Below are positions 8,279-16,919 of a stretch of 64,000 bases of DNA, one piece after another. The number at the start of each line of letters is the position of its first letter. The first letter of the stretch is position 1. The stretch is from Ramlibacter tataouinensis (GTDB lineage: Bacteria > Pseudomonadota > Gammaproteobacteria > Burkholderiales > Burkholderiaceae_C), in assembly GCA_002427815.1 (NCBI GenBank), contig DIZF01000005.1, forward strand, positions 17,872-81,871, read 5' to 3'. A program made the translations under genes and the position numbers. The notes below the pieces were generated by a model. It ran no database searches. It was not told the DNA's origin and was given only the letters and a program-made list of their open reading frames with translations.

Positions 8279-9055
8279 ATGGCGTGTGGTTCCTTTGATA
8301 CTCCGCCCATGGCCGCCAGCCCATCAACCCCAGTGACCACGGCCGACCGTGTGCTGCAGGTGCTCGCGGTGCTGGCCCAGCAGGGACGGGCGTTGCAGGT
8401 GGCCGAACTGCTGGAGCGCACGGGCCTGGCCCGCAGCACGCTGTACCGGCAGCTCGCCCGGCTCAAGCAGTGGGGTTTTGTGCTGGAAACCGATGGCTAC
8501 TACGCCCCGGGTCCCCTGAGCCTGCAGCTCGCGCTGGGCTTCGATCTGGCTTCGCACCTGGTGCGCCAGGCCCGGTCCGACCTGCAAGCCCTCGCCCAGC
8601 AGTCCCATGAAAGCGTTGCACTGGTCGTGGCGGTCAATGACCGGGTCATCTGCCTGGACATGGTCGAAAGCGAGCAATCGCTGCGGTGCTCTTTCGAAAA
8701 AGGGCGCAGCGTGCCCCTGGGTGCCGGTGCCTCGGCCAAGTGCCTGCAGGCCCACCTGCCCGATACCGAGCGCTCAGCGATGCTCGACCAGCAGTACGGC
8801 CCCGAGGGCGCCAGGCGCCGGGCCGCGGAAGCCGAATCGGCGGCCATCCGCAAGGCCGGCTTTGCCGTGACCGCCGGCGAAGTCGATCCCGGGGTCTGGG
8901 GCGTCAGCGTCCCGCTGTTCGGCCCCGACCGGCGAGGCGTTGGCGCCATCACGCTGATGGCGCCGATTTCGCGCGCGCAGACCCAGGAGCCCAAGCTCAC
9001 TCGCATGGCGGTGATCGCCGCCGCCCGCATCTCACGCAGCCTCGCCATCCGCTGA
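8279..9055 (+). CDS. IclR family transcriptional regulator
   Basis: A 258-residue IclR regulator. The N-terminal winged HTH is LQVAELLERTGLARSTLYRQL (about residues 38-58); the C-terminal effector domain carries SVPLGAGASAKCLQAHLP. The start is 8279 or, if transcription begins inside the palindrome just upstream, 8309 (MAASPSTP). It precedes, on the same strand and only 29 bases away, the ABC transporter-hutDFG operon and is the obvious local regulator of it. Confidence 0.92.
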   Translation: MACGSFDTPPMAASPSTPVTTADRVLQVLAVLAQQGRALQVAELLERTGLARSTLYRQLARLKQWGFVLETDGYYAPGPLSLQLALGFDLASHLVRQARSDLQALAQQSHESVALVVAVNDRVICLDMVESEQSLRCSFEKGRSVPLGAGASAKCLQAHLPDTERSAMLDQQYGPEGARRRAAEAESAAIRKAGFAVTAGEVDPGVWGVSVPLFGPDRRGVGAITLMAPISRAQTQEPKLTRMAVIAAARISRSLAIR

Positions 9056-9084
9056 TTTCCTCACCCCCAACCGGAGACAATCCC

Positions 9085-9834
9085 ATGAATTTTCGTCGCA
9101 ACTTCCTGCTGGCCAGCCTGGCCGCCCTGACCCTCGCCGCTGGCGGCGCCCATGCCCAAGGCAGCGTGCTGCGCGTGGGCACGGACGCCACCTTTCCCCC
9201 CATGGAATTCGTGGAGAACGACAAGCGCGCCGGCTTTGACGTGGACCTGGTCGAGGCCCTTGCGAAGACCATGGGCAAGCAGGTCGAATGGATCGATATC
9301 GACTTCAAGGGACTGATCCCCGGGCTCATTTCCAAGCGCTTCGACATGGCTGTTTCGGCCATCTACATCACCGATGAGCGCAAGAAGGTGGTCGACTTCA
9401 CCGATCCCTACTACGCCGGCGGCCTGGTGGTCCTGACCAAGAGCGGCAACACCGCCATCAAGAAGCTGTCGGACCTCGACGGAAAAAAGGTGACCGTGCA
9501 GGTGGGCACCAAGTCGGTGGGCTATCTGCAGGAACACTATCCGAAGGTGCAGCGGGTCGAAGTGGAAAAGAACCAGGAAATGTTCAACCTGGTGGACATC
9601 GGCCGCGCCGACGCGGCCGTGACCGGCAAGCCCGCTGCCTACCAGTACGTGCGCACCCGCCCCGGCATGCGCGTGCTGGACGAGCAGCTCACCACCGAGG
9701 AATACGGCATGGCGCTGCGCAAGGACGAGCCCGAGCTCACCAAGGCGATCAACGCTGCGCTGGCCAAACTGAAGGCCGATGGAACCTATGCGGCCATCGT
9801 CAAGAAATGGTTCAGCAACAGCGCTGCCAAGTAG
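9085..9834 (+). CDS. Amino-acid ABC transporter, periplasmic binding protein
   Basis: A 249-residue family-3 solute-binding protein. A GGAGA site precedes the ATG at 9085, and a clean signal peptide (LLASLAALTLAAGGAHAQG) directs export. The mature protein begins VLRVGTDATFPPMEF and shows the FDVDLVEALAK and DGTYAAIVKKW segments typical of polar/basic amino-acid binding proteins. With the permease and ATPase that follow it forms an importer. The attached hutD-hutF-hutG genes suggest the ligand is formiminoglutamate or a related histidine-derived compound; this is inferred from context only. Confidence 0.93.
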   Translation: MNFRRNFLLASLAALTLAAGGAHAQGSVLRVGTDATFPPMEFVENDKRAGFDVDLVEALAKTMGKQVEWIDIDFKGLIPGLISKRFDMAVSAIYITDERKKVVDFTDPYYAGGLVVLTKSGNTAIKKLSDLDGKKVTVQVGTKSVGYLQEHYPKVQRVEVEKNQEMFNLVDIGRADAAVTGKPAAYQYVRTRPGMRVLDEQLTTEEYGMALRKDEPELTKAINAALAKLKADGTYAAIVKKWFSNSAAK

Positions 9835-9854
9835 GCTGCCCGCGCGGCTGAACG

Positions 9855-10523
9855 ATGGAACTGGATTTTTCCCCGGTCTGGGCAGGCTGGCCCCAGCTGC
9901 TGCGCGGCGCGCTGGTGACCGTGGAAATTACGGCCAGCTCGCTGCTGCTCGGGTGCCTGATGGGCCTGGTGATCGGCATTGGCCGGCTCAACCCGAGGCG
10001 GCGCATCGTCTACGGCCTGTGCACCGCCTATGTCGCCGTCATCCGGGGCACGCCATTGCTGGTGCAGCTGTTCATCCTGTTCTTCGGTCTGCCGCAGTTC
10101 GGCATTCTGCTGCCGGCCTTCGTCTGCGGGGTGATCGGCATGGGCGTCTATTCGGGAGCCTATGTCTCGGAGGTGGTGCGCGGCGCCATCCAGTCGGTCG
10201 ACCGCGGCCAGATGGAGGCAGCGCGCTCGATCGGCATGTCGTCGGGGCTGGCGATGCGCAGCGTGGTGCTGCCCCAGGCCGCCGTGCGGATGATTCCGCC
10301 GCTGGGCAACGAGTTCATCGCGCTCATCAAGAACTCGGCGCTGGTGTCGCTGCTGACCATCCATGACGTCATGCACGAGGGACAGAAGATCATCAGCGTG
10401 TCCTATCGATCGCTGGAGGTCTATCTGGCCATTGCCGTGGTGTATTTCGCGCTGACCGGTGCCACATCGCTGGTGCTGCGCCAGATCGAACTGCGGCTGC
10501 GCGCGGGAGGGATGGTTCAATGA
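9855..10523 (+). CDS. Amino-acid ABC transporter permease
   Basis: A 222-residue HisM/GlnP-type inner-membrane permease with about five membrane segments. The cytoplasmic EAA loop is visible (GQMEAARSIGMSSGLAMR, about residues 116-133), which docks the ATPase. Only one permease gene is present, so the transporter probably uses a homodimer. It overlaps the ATPase gene by 4 bases. Confidence 0.93.
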   Translation: MELDFSPVWAGWPQLLRGALVTVEITASSLLLGCLMGLVIGIGRLNPRRRIVYGLCTAYVAVIRGTPLLVQLFILFFGLPQFGILLPAFVCGVIGMGVYSGAYVSEVVRGAIQSVDRGQMEAARSIGMSSGLAMRSVVLPQAAVRMIPPLGNEFIALIKNSALVSLLTIHDVMHEGQKIISVSYRSLEVYLAIAVVYFALTGATSLVLRQIELRLRAGGMVQ

Positions 10524-11287
10524 GCAGCGTCGCTCCCATGGTGCGCATCCGGGGCCTGCGCAAGTCTTTTGGCGATCACGTGGTCCTGAAGGGCATCGAC
10601 TTCGATGTCCAGCCCTCCCAGGTGGTGGTGGTCATCGGCCCCAGCGGCTCGGGCAAAAGCACTTTTCTGCGCTGCTGCAACGGGCTGGAGCGCCCCGAAG
10701 GCGGCAGTGTCGAAATCTGCGGCCGCACGCTGGTGCGCGATGGCCGCATGCTGGCGGACCGCGAACTGGACGCCCTGCGCGAGGAAGTCGGCATGGTGTT
10801 CCAGTCGTTCAACCTGTTTCCGCACCTGTCGGTGCTGCACAACATCTCGCTGGGCCCGCGCAAGCTGCGCGGCCTGTCGCGCGCGGCGGCCGATGACGAA
10901 GCGCGCGCCCTGCTCGACAAAGTGGGCCTGGCGCAGAAGGCCGACGCCATGCCCGCCAGCCTGTCGGGCGGGCAGAAGCAGCGCGTGGCCATTGCGCGGG
11001 CGCTGGCCATGAAGCCCAGCGTGATGCTGTTCGACGAACCCACCTCGGCGCTGGACCCCGAGCTGGTAGGCGAGGTGCTGCAGGTCATGAAGATGCTCGC
11101 CAGCGAGGGCATGACCATGATGGTGGTGACCCACGAAATGGACTTTGCGCGCGAAGTGAGCGACCTGGTGGTGATGATGGACGAAGGCGTCATCATCGAG
11201 GCGGGGCCGCCCGAAACCATCTTTACCAGTCCCACCCAGGATCGCACGCGTCTGTTTCTGCAGGCCGTGCTGACGCGGGGGACTTGA
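10520..11287 (+). CDS. Amino-acid ABC transporter ATP-binding protein
   Basis: A 255-residue GlnQ/HisP-type ATPase with an intact Walker A (GPSGSGKST, residues 40-48), Q-loop (VFQSFNLFPHLSV), signature LSGGQKQR and Walker B VMLFDEPTSALD, then the H-loop (VVTHEMDF). It energises uptake through the permease at 9855. Its TGA overlaps the ATG of hutD (TGATG), showing that transporter and catabolic genes are translated from one message. Confidence 0.95.
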   Translation: MSSVAPMVRIRGLRKSFGDHVVLKGIDFDVQPSQVVVVIGPSGSGKSTFLRCCNGLERPEGGSVEICGRTLVRDGRMLADRELDALREEVGMVFQSFNLFPHLSVLHNISLGPRKLRGLSRAAADDEARALLDKVGLAQKADAMPASLSGGQKQRVAIARALAMKPSVMLFDEPTSALDPELVGEVLQVMKMLASEGMTMMVVTHEMDFAREVSDLVVMMDEGVIIEAGPPETIFTSPTQDRTRLFLQAVLTRGT

Positions 11288-11895
11288 TGACGCTGCAGCG
11301 CTTTGCTGTCGACAGCCTGCGTGAAACACCCTGGAAGAACGGTGGCGGCACCACCCGCGAGGTCGCCTGCTGGCCGCCCGGCTGCGGGCTGGACGACTTC
11401 GATTGGCGCGTCAGCATCGCGACGATCGCAGCGAGCGGCACCTTCTCCGCCTTTGCCGGTGTCGACCGGACCATCGTGCTGCTCGAAGGCATGGGCATAC
11501 GGCTGCAGTCACCGGATTTTTCCATCGACTGGCGACTCGACCGCCCGCTCGCCCCATTCGGTTTTCCGGGCGAGGCCGCGCCGAATTGCGAATTACTCGG
11601 GGGTGCCTCGAGCGACCTCAACGTGATGGTGCGGCGCGGTCGCCTGCAGGCCGAAGTCGGCGTCGTGCGGCAGCGCGCCGCATTCGGGGCAGCTGCGCAC
11701 GGACTGCTGCTTGCGGTGCAGGGCGACTGGAGTCTCAAGCTGCACAGTGATGCCCGGGAAGACCTGCATTCGATCCGGCTCGCGCGAAACGAGGGGGTCT
11801 GGTGGGGCGGCGCGTCTCGCGCGGCGACGCTCGAGAGTTCGGGTACGGCTGCCTCGCTCATTACGGTGACGTTCAAGCAGCAAACACCACGATGA
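11287..11895 (+). CDS. hutD: HutD/Ves family protein
   Basis: A 202-residue cupin-like protein. It has the HutD opening TPWKNGGGTTREVACWP (about residues 15-31) and the DDFDWRVSIATI strand typical of the family. HutD is found in histidine-utilisation operons, where it has been proposed to act as a governor that limits pathway induction; its chemistry is not settled. The start overlaps the ATPase stop and the end overlaps hutF (ATGA), so it belongs to the same operon. Confidence 0.88.
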   Translation: MTLQRFAVDSLRETPWKNGGGTTREVACWPPGCGLDDFDWRVSIATIAASGTFSAFAGVDRTIVLLEGMGIRLQSPDFSIDWRLDRPLAPFGFPGEAAPNCELLGGASSDLNVMVRRGRLQAEVGVVRQRAAFGAAAHGLLLAVQGDWSLKLHSDAREDLHSIRLARNEGVWWGGASRAATLESSGTAASLITVTFKQQTPR

Positions 11896-13277
11896 ACCAG
11901 GTCATCTTCGCAGACAACGCATTGTTGCCCGATGGCTGGCGCCGCAATGTCCTTCTGGGCTGGGATGATCAGGGCCGGCTCACACAGGTCCAAGCCAACG
12001 CAGCAACGCCGCCTGCCGGCACCGCCATCGCCGCCGGACCGCTGATCCCCGGCATGCCCAATCTGCATTCGCACGCCTTCCAGCGCGCATTCGCGGGCCT
12101 GACCGAATATCGGGGCCAGGCGCAAGACAGCTTCTGGAGCTGGCGCACGCTGATGTACCGTTTTGCCGCCCGGCTGACCCCCGGTCAGTTGGAGGCGATC
12201 GCATTTGGCCTCTATGTCGAGATGCTCGAAGCGGGCTACACGGCGGTCTGCGAGTTCCACTACGTCCACCAAGACACCGACGGGCAGCCCTACGCCGACG
12301 ACGCAACGATGGCGCTGGCGCTGCTGCGAGCCGCGCAGCGCGCAGGCATAGGCTTCACGCTGCTGCCCGTGCTCTACCAGGCCAGCGGCTTCGGCGGCCA
12401 GAGCGCCAACGCGGACCAGCGCCGCTTCATCCGTTCCACCGAATCGGTGCTGCGGCTGCTCGAGCGCCTCAAACCACTGTGCGAGGGGCAGGCTGCGCGG
12501 CTGGGCCTCGCGCCCCACTCGCTGCGGGCGGTGCCGCCGCAGGCGCTGCGCGAGGCGCTCCTGGGCCTGGATGCCATCGACGCCACGGCGCCGGTGCATA
12601 TCCACGTGGCCGAGCAGATCCAGGAGGTCAATGCCTGCATTGCCTGGAGCGGGCAGCGGCCGGTGGCCTGGTTGCTCGACCATGCCGAGGTCAGCCAGCG
12701 CTGGTGTCTGGTACACGCTACGCACATGGACGCCGGCGAACATGCCAGGGCCGCCGCGCGGGGCGCGGTGGCGGGCCTGTGCCCCACCACAGAAGCGAAC
12801 CTGGGCGACGGAATCTTCGACCTGCCGGCCTGGCGCAAGGCGGGGGGCACATGGGGCATAGGATCTGACAGCCACATCTGCGTCAACGCGGCGGAGGAGT
12901 TGCTCATGCTCGAATACAGCCAGCGCCTTGCCACCCATCAGCGCAGCGTAGGCGCGACCGAGGCGCAGTCACACGTGGCCAGTGCCTTGACGCTGGCCGC
13001 GGTGCAGGGCGGCGCCCAGGCCGCGGGTCGCGCCATTGGCGGGCTCGCAGTGGGGCAGCAGGCCGACTTCGTGGTACTCGATTCCCAGCATCCGGCGCTG
13101 CTGGAGCTTTCGGCAGCCGACATGCTGTCGGCCCACGTGTTCGCGAGCCATCGCAGCTCGGCCATCACGGCAGTCTGGGTCGGCGGTCGTCCCCTCGTCG
13201 CGGCAGGGCACCATCATCTTCACCAGCGCGCCAGGGCCGATTTTGCGGCCGCGCGCAAAGAACTACTGGTCCTATGA
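11892..13277 (+). CDS. hutF: Formimidoylglutamate deiminase
   Basis: A 461-residue amidohydrolase that hydrolyses N-formimino-L-glutamate to N-formyl-L-glutamate and ammonia. Zinc-site features are visible: NLHSHAFQRAFAGLTEYRG (H-x-H, about residue 57), HIHVAEQ (about 236), VHATHMD (about 275) and GSDSHICVN (about 326, catalytic Asp). Length and motif order fit HutF. Starts in an ATGA overlap with hutD and ends in an overlap with hutG. hutH, hutU and hutI, which make the substrate from histidine, are not nearby. Confidence 0.93.
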   Translation: MNQVIFADNALLPDGWRRNVLLGWDDQGRLTQVQANAATPPAGTAIAAGPLIPGMPNLHSHAFQRAFAGLTEYRGQAQDSFWSWRTLMYRFAARLTPGQLEAIAFGLYVEMLEAGYTAVCEFHYVHQDTDGQPYADDATMALALLRAAQRAGIGFTLLPVLYQASGFGGQSANADQRRFIRSTESVLRLLERLKPLCEGQAARLGLAPHSLRAVPPQALREALLGLDAIDATAPVHIHVAEQIQEVNACIAWSGQRPVAWLLDHAEVSQRWCLVHATHMDAGEHARAAARGAVAGLCPTTEANLGDGIFDLPAWRKAGGTWGIGSDSHICVNAAEELLMLEYSQRLATHQRSVGATEAQSHVASALTLAAVQGGAQAAGRAIGGLAVGQQADFVVLDSQHPALLELSAADMLSAHVFASHRSSAITAVWVGGRPLVAAGHHHLHQRARADFAAARKELLVL

Positions 13278-14101
13278 GCTTGAACATGAAATTCCAGACG
13301 ACCCAACCCGCCTTCCGCCTGCGCCAGGGCACACAGCCCTTGCTGATATCGATGCCCCATGTCGGAACCCATGTGCCGCCCGCACTTCAGGCGCGGTTTA
13401 CGGCGCAGGCGCGGCAGGTGCCGGACACCGACTGGCACCTGGAGCGCCTCTACGACTTCGCCGATGCGCTCGGTGCCTCCGTGCTGGTGGCGACGCATTC
13501 GCGCTACGTGATCGACCTGAACCGCCCGCCGGACAACCAGAATCTGTACCCGGGCCAGGACACCACGGCCCTGTGCCCGATCGACACCTTCGACAAGACA
13601 CCGATCTACGCGGCCAACGACCTGCCTGACGACGACGAGGTCAGCGCGCGCCGCGATGCAATCTGGCATCCCTACCACCGACAACTGCAGGCAGAGCTGG
13701 ATCGCCTGACAGCGGCGCACGGCACCATCGTGCTATGGGAGGCGCACTCGATCCGCTCGGTGCTGCCACGTTTCTTTCAAGGCAAGCTTCCCGACCTGAA
13801 CTTCGGCACCGCGAACGGCGCCAGCTGCGATCCGGGGCTGGCGCAGGCAGTGCTGGCCATCGGCAAGGCGGCGACGGGTTACAGCGCCGTGCTCAATGGC
13901 CGATACACCGGAGGCTATATCACGCGGCAGTATGGGCGACCGGCGCAGGGCATCCACGCGGTGCAGCTGGAGATGACGCAGTGCAGCTACATGCAGGAAG
14001 CCCTGCCGTTCGACTATGTTCCCGAACGCTCGATGGGTATCCAGCCTCATCTGCGGCAGATGATCTCAGCCTCACTGGCGTTCGCCAAAGGGCGCGCCTG
14101 A
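13274..14101 (+). CDS. hutG: N-formylglutamate deformylase
   Basis: A 275-residue N-formylglutamate amidohydrolase, which releases formate and L-glutamate, the last step of the two-enzyme branch started by HutF. Typical family segments are LLISMPHVGTHVPPAL near the start, YVIDLNRPPDNQNLYPG (about residues 78-94) and LWEAHSIRSVLPRFF (about 155-169). It starts in a 4-base overlap with hutF and is the last gene of the operon; the convergent IclR gene ends 28 bases downstream. Confidence 0.93.
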   Translation: MSLNMKFQTTQPAFRLRQGTQPLLISMPHVGTHVPPALQARFTAQARQVPDTDWHLERLYDFADALGASVLVATHSRYVIDLNRPPDNQNLYPGQDTTALCPIDTFDKTPIYAANDLPDDDEVSARRDAIWHPYHRQLQAELDRLTAAHGTIVLWEAHSIRSVLPRFFQGKLPDLNFGTANGASCDPGLAQAVLAIGKAATGYSAVLNGRYTGGYITRQYGRPAQGIHAVQLEMTQCSYMQEALPFDYVPERSMGIQPHLRQMISASLAFAKGRA

Positions 14102-14129
14102 TCAGGCCGACAGGAAACCATGGCTGCAC

Positions 14130-14948
14130 TCACAGCGCACCGATGGCGTCGCGCAGGCGGGCCGACAGCTGCAGCAGAGGCGTGTGCAGGCGTTCCGTTG
14201 CCTCTCTGATGCTGGAGCCCGTGACGCTCACATTCAATACATAGACCGGGTGGCCTGCGACCGCGATGGGCGTGGCGAGCGCCACCACCTCGGGTTGCCA
14301 GGAGGCGGCACAGAACCCCCTCGCGCCCACCTGCTCGATGGCGTCGAGAATTTCCTTCTCCAGCGCGCGCCAGCTCGCCGGGCGGCGCGACTTGAAAAGC
14401 GCGAACAGTTCGCGACGTCTGGATGCCGTCGCCGCGGCCAGCCACGCCCGTCCCAGTGACGTCAATTCGATCGGAACCCGCTGGCCGGCCACGACGTTGC
14501 GCAACGAGACCCGCCGGTTGTAGCGCACGGATTCCAGGTAAACCATTTCGTCGCGATCCGCCACGGCAAGCCCGACATTGATCTTCATTTTCTCGGCCAG
14601 CTTGCGCATCATCGGGGCGGCCAGCTGCAGCACCGGCGAGCCCGAACGCATGGCATGAGCCAGGCTCAGGACCGGCGCCGCCAGGCGATAGGCGCGATGA
14701 CGCGGATCGTGTTCCAGCATGCCGGTGCCTACCAGCGTCTGCGTCAACCGGCTCACCGTCGCCGGGGCCAGTCCCGTGCGCTCGGCCAGGTCGCCGTTGC
14801 CCAGAAAGTCGGCGCCGGGTTTGAAGGCCCGCAAGATCTCGATGCCTCTTTCGAGAGAACGGTTCTGGGGCCTCTTGCCAAAGCGCGCGGCCGATGACGA
14901 GGCAGGGTCTGGGTTCAAGGCGGGCCCCCCGGGAGAGTTCATTTCCAT
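14130..14948 (-). CDS. IclR family transcriptional regulator
   Basis: A 272-residue IclR-type regulator with an HTH at about residues 50-75 (LAERTGLAPATVSRLTQTL) and a C-terminal effector domain (AWLAAATASRRREL, then GFCAASWQPEVVALATPI). The first 30 residues are a polar, low-complexity leader; ATGs at 14948 and 14942 are both possible starts and neither has a strong ribosome-binding site. It is divergent from the Bug/enoyl-CoA hydratase/acyl-CoA synthetase operon and probably regulates it. A TTCCA-N5-TGGAA palindrome (14943-14957) overlaps its start. Confidence 0.9.
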   Translation of the reverse strand: MEMNSPGGPALNPDPASSSAARFGKRPQNRSLERGIEILRAFKPGADFLGNGDLAERTGLAPATVSRLTQTLVGTGMLEHDPRHRAYRLAAPVLSLAHAMRSGSPVLQLAAPMMRKLAEKMKINVGLAVADRDEMVYLESVRYNRRVSLRNVVAGQRVPIELTSLGRAWLAAATASRRRELFALFKSRRPASWRALEKEILDAIEQVGARGFCAASWQPEVVALATPIAVAGHPVYVLNVSVTGSSIREATERLHTPLLQLSARLRDAIGAL

Positions 14949-15065
14949 TCAGTGGAATTAGATCATGGTGTCCTGCGCGCTGTGTTCCTAGACTCCGGGT
15001 GATAGCAGTTCCTGGCCGCGCAGCTTTGCGCCGCGTCCCATTCGAGTCACCTCAGGAGACATTCC

Positions 15066-16061
15066 ATGCAGACATTCCGTTCCGCGTTCCCCCGATTGGG
15101 CGCGTTCCTGGCCGCTGTGCTCGCCGTCGCGGTGGTCGCGACAACGCCGGCATTGGCGGCCTTTCCGGAAAAGCCGTTGAAGATCATCGTGCCCTTCTCA
15201 CCCGGCGGTGGCACCGATCTGATCTCCCGATCCATGGGAATTCTCATGTCGCAGGACCTCGGACAGCCCGTCATCATCGAGAACAAGCCCGGCGCCGGCA
15301 CCATCATCGGAACCGACGCGCTGGCGAAAAGCGCGCCCGATGGCTACACCCTGGTGATGGCCACTATCGCGCACGCGGTCAACCCCAGCATCCATGCCAA
15401 GCTGCCGTATTCGCAAGACAGTTCCTTCGCGCCCGTGATGCTGGTCGGCCGTTCACCGAATGTCCTGGTGGTGCGGCCGGACAGTCCGTTCAAGTCGGTG
15501 CAGGACATCGTCGCCGCCGCCAAGGCCAAGCCGGACAAGCTGTCCTTTGCCTCGCAGGGCGCGGGCACCTCGGCCCATCTGGCCGGGGAGTTGTTCAAGT
15601 TCCTGACCCACACCTCGATCACCCACATCCCCTACAAGGGCGCCGGCCCAGCGCTCACCGACCTCCTGGGCGGCCAGGTGGACATGATGTTCGCGACGGC
15701 ATCCGCCGCGGGGCCGTTCATCGAGAGCGGCAGACTGCGGGCCTTGGCGGTGACGACGGCCCAGCGCTCCCCGGCGGCGGTCCTGGCCAAGGTGCCCACC
15801 ATCGCGGAAAGCGGCGTGCCCGACTACGTTGCCGACAGCTGGTACGGCCTGTTCGCGCCCGCGGGCACGCCCGCGCCCGTGATCGCTCGACTCAACGCGG
15901 CGGCGAAGAAGGCGGCGCAGTCGGATGAATTCCGCAAGAAGGTCGAAAGCGAGGGTCTGGTCATCAGCGCCGGGACGCCCGAGGAGTTCGGCAAGTACGT
16001 CAAGGGCGAAGAAGTGCGCTGGCGCAACGTGGTCAAGAGCGCCAACATCACCGCCGATTGA
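15066..16061 (+). CDS. Tripartite tricarboxylate transporter substrate-binding protein (Bug/TctC)
   Basis: A 331-residue Bug protein. Signal peptide with hydrophobic core FLAAVLAVAVVATTPALA, then the mature start FPEKPLKIIVPFSPGGGTD. Further family motifs: VIIENKPGAGTIIG, SAPDGYTLVM, THIPYKGAGPAL. It should bind an organic acid in the periplasm. An ATG at 15066 preceded by GGAGA is clear. The enoyl-CoA hydratase gene follows 27 bases later, so the bound compound may feed a CoA-dependent degradation route. Confidence 0.93.
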   Translation: MQTFRSAFPRLGAFLAAVLAVAVVATTPALAAFPEKPLKIIVPFSPGGGTDLISRSMGILMSQDLGQPVIIENKPGAGTIIGTDALAKSAPDGYTLVMATIAHAVNPSIHAKLPYSQDSSFAPVMLVGRSPNVLVVRPDSPFKSVQDIVAAAKAKPDKLSFASQGAGTSAHLAGELFKFLTHTSITHIPYKGAGPALTDLLGGQVDMMFATASAAGPFIESGRLRALAVTTAQRSPAAVLAKVPTIAESGVPDYVADSWYGLFAPAGTPAPVIARLNAAAKKAAQSDEFRKKVESEGLVISAGTPEEFGKYVKGEEVRWRNVVKSANITAD

Positions 16062-16088
16062 GCACGCATCGCTGAACGAGGACACTCA

Positions 16089-16916
16089 ATGACAAACTCG
16101 ACACTGATCGAACTGAAGATAGCCGCGGGCATCGCGACGATCTGCCTGAACCGCCCGGAAAAGCGCAACGCCATGAGCGACGACATGCGCACCCAGTTCA
16201 TAGCCGCGCTGGAACGGGTCGCTGCCGACAAGGCCGTTCGGGCGCTGGTGCTGACCGGCAACGGCAAGGGGTTCTGCGCCGGCGGCGATATCGCCGGCAT
16301 GGAGCGGCGCATGAGTGCGCCCGCCGGAGAAGTCGCCTTCAACGGCTGGCAGCGCCAGCAGCGGGTGCACCACGCGCAATCGCTGCTGCACGACATGCCC
16401 AAGCCGACCATCGCGGCCGTCAATGGCGCGGCCTCCGGACTCGGTGCGGACACGGCGCTGGCTTGCGATTTCATCGTCGCCAGCGACGCCGCCAGCTTCA
16501 CCTGGTCCTACATCCATCGAGGGCTGATCCCGGACGGCGGCGGCATGTATTTCCTGCCGCGCCGGGTCGGTCTGGCCAAGGCCAAGGAATTGATCTTCAG
16601 CGGCCGGAAGGTGGATGCCGATGAGGCGCTGCGCCTGGGGATCGCCGATCGCCGGGCCACTGCGGACACGCTCCTGAGCCAAGCCCAGGACTGGGCCCGG
16701 GAGTTGAGCAAGGGCTCCGTCACCGCGCTGGCGCTGGGCAAGGGCATCCTCAACCAGACCTTCGAACTCTCGGCAAGTCAGGTGTCTGCGCAGGGCAGCC
16801 AGGCCCAGGGCATCTGCTACACCAGCACGGAGCATCGGGAGTCGGTGATGGCCTTCCTGGCCAGGAGCGCCGAGCGCGATGCCGGCAAGAGGCCGCAACG
16901 CGAAGCGAAGGACTGA
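16089..16916 (+). CDS. Enoyl-CoA hydratase/isomerase family protein
   Basis: A 275-residue crotonase-fold enzyme. CoA-binding and oxyanion-hole motifs are present: LNRPEKRNAMS near residue 20, GKGFCAGGDIAGM (about 58-70) and AAVNGAASGLGADTALACDF (about 110-129), followed by the FTWSYIHRGLIPDGGGMYFLPR region. A Glu or Asp acid/base is not obvious at the usual position before the PDGGG segment, so the exact reaction (hydration, isomerisation, other) is open. It is 3 bases upstream of the acyl-CoA synthetase gene. Confidence 0.88.
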   Translation: MTNSTLIELKIAAGIATICLNRPEKRNAMSDDMRTQFIAALERVAADKAVRALVLTGNGKGFCAGGDIAGMERRMSAPAGEVAFNGWQRQQRVHHAQSLLHDMPKPTIAAVNGAASGLGADTALACDFIVASDAASFTWSYIHRGLIPDGGGMYFLPRRVGLAKAKELIFSGRKVDADEALRLGIADRRATADTLLSQAQDWARELSKGSVTALALGKGILNQTFELSASQVSAQGSQAQGICYTSTEHRESVMAFLARSAERDAGKRPQREAKD

Positions 16917-16919
16917 TCC

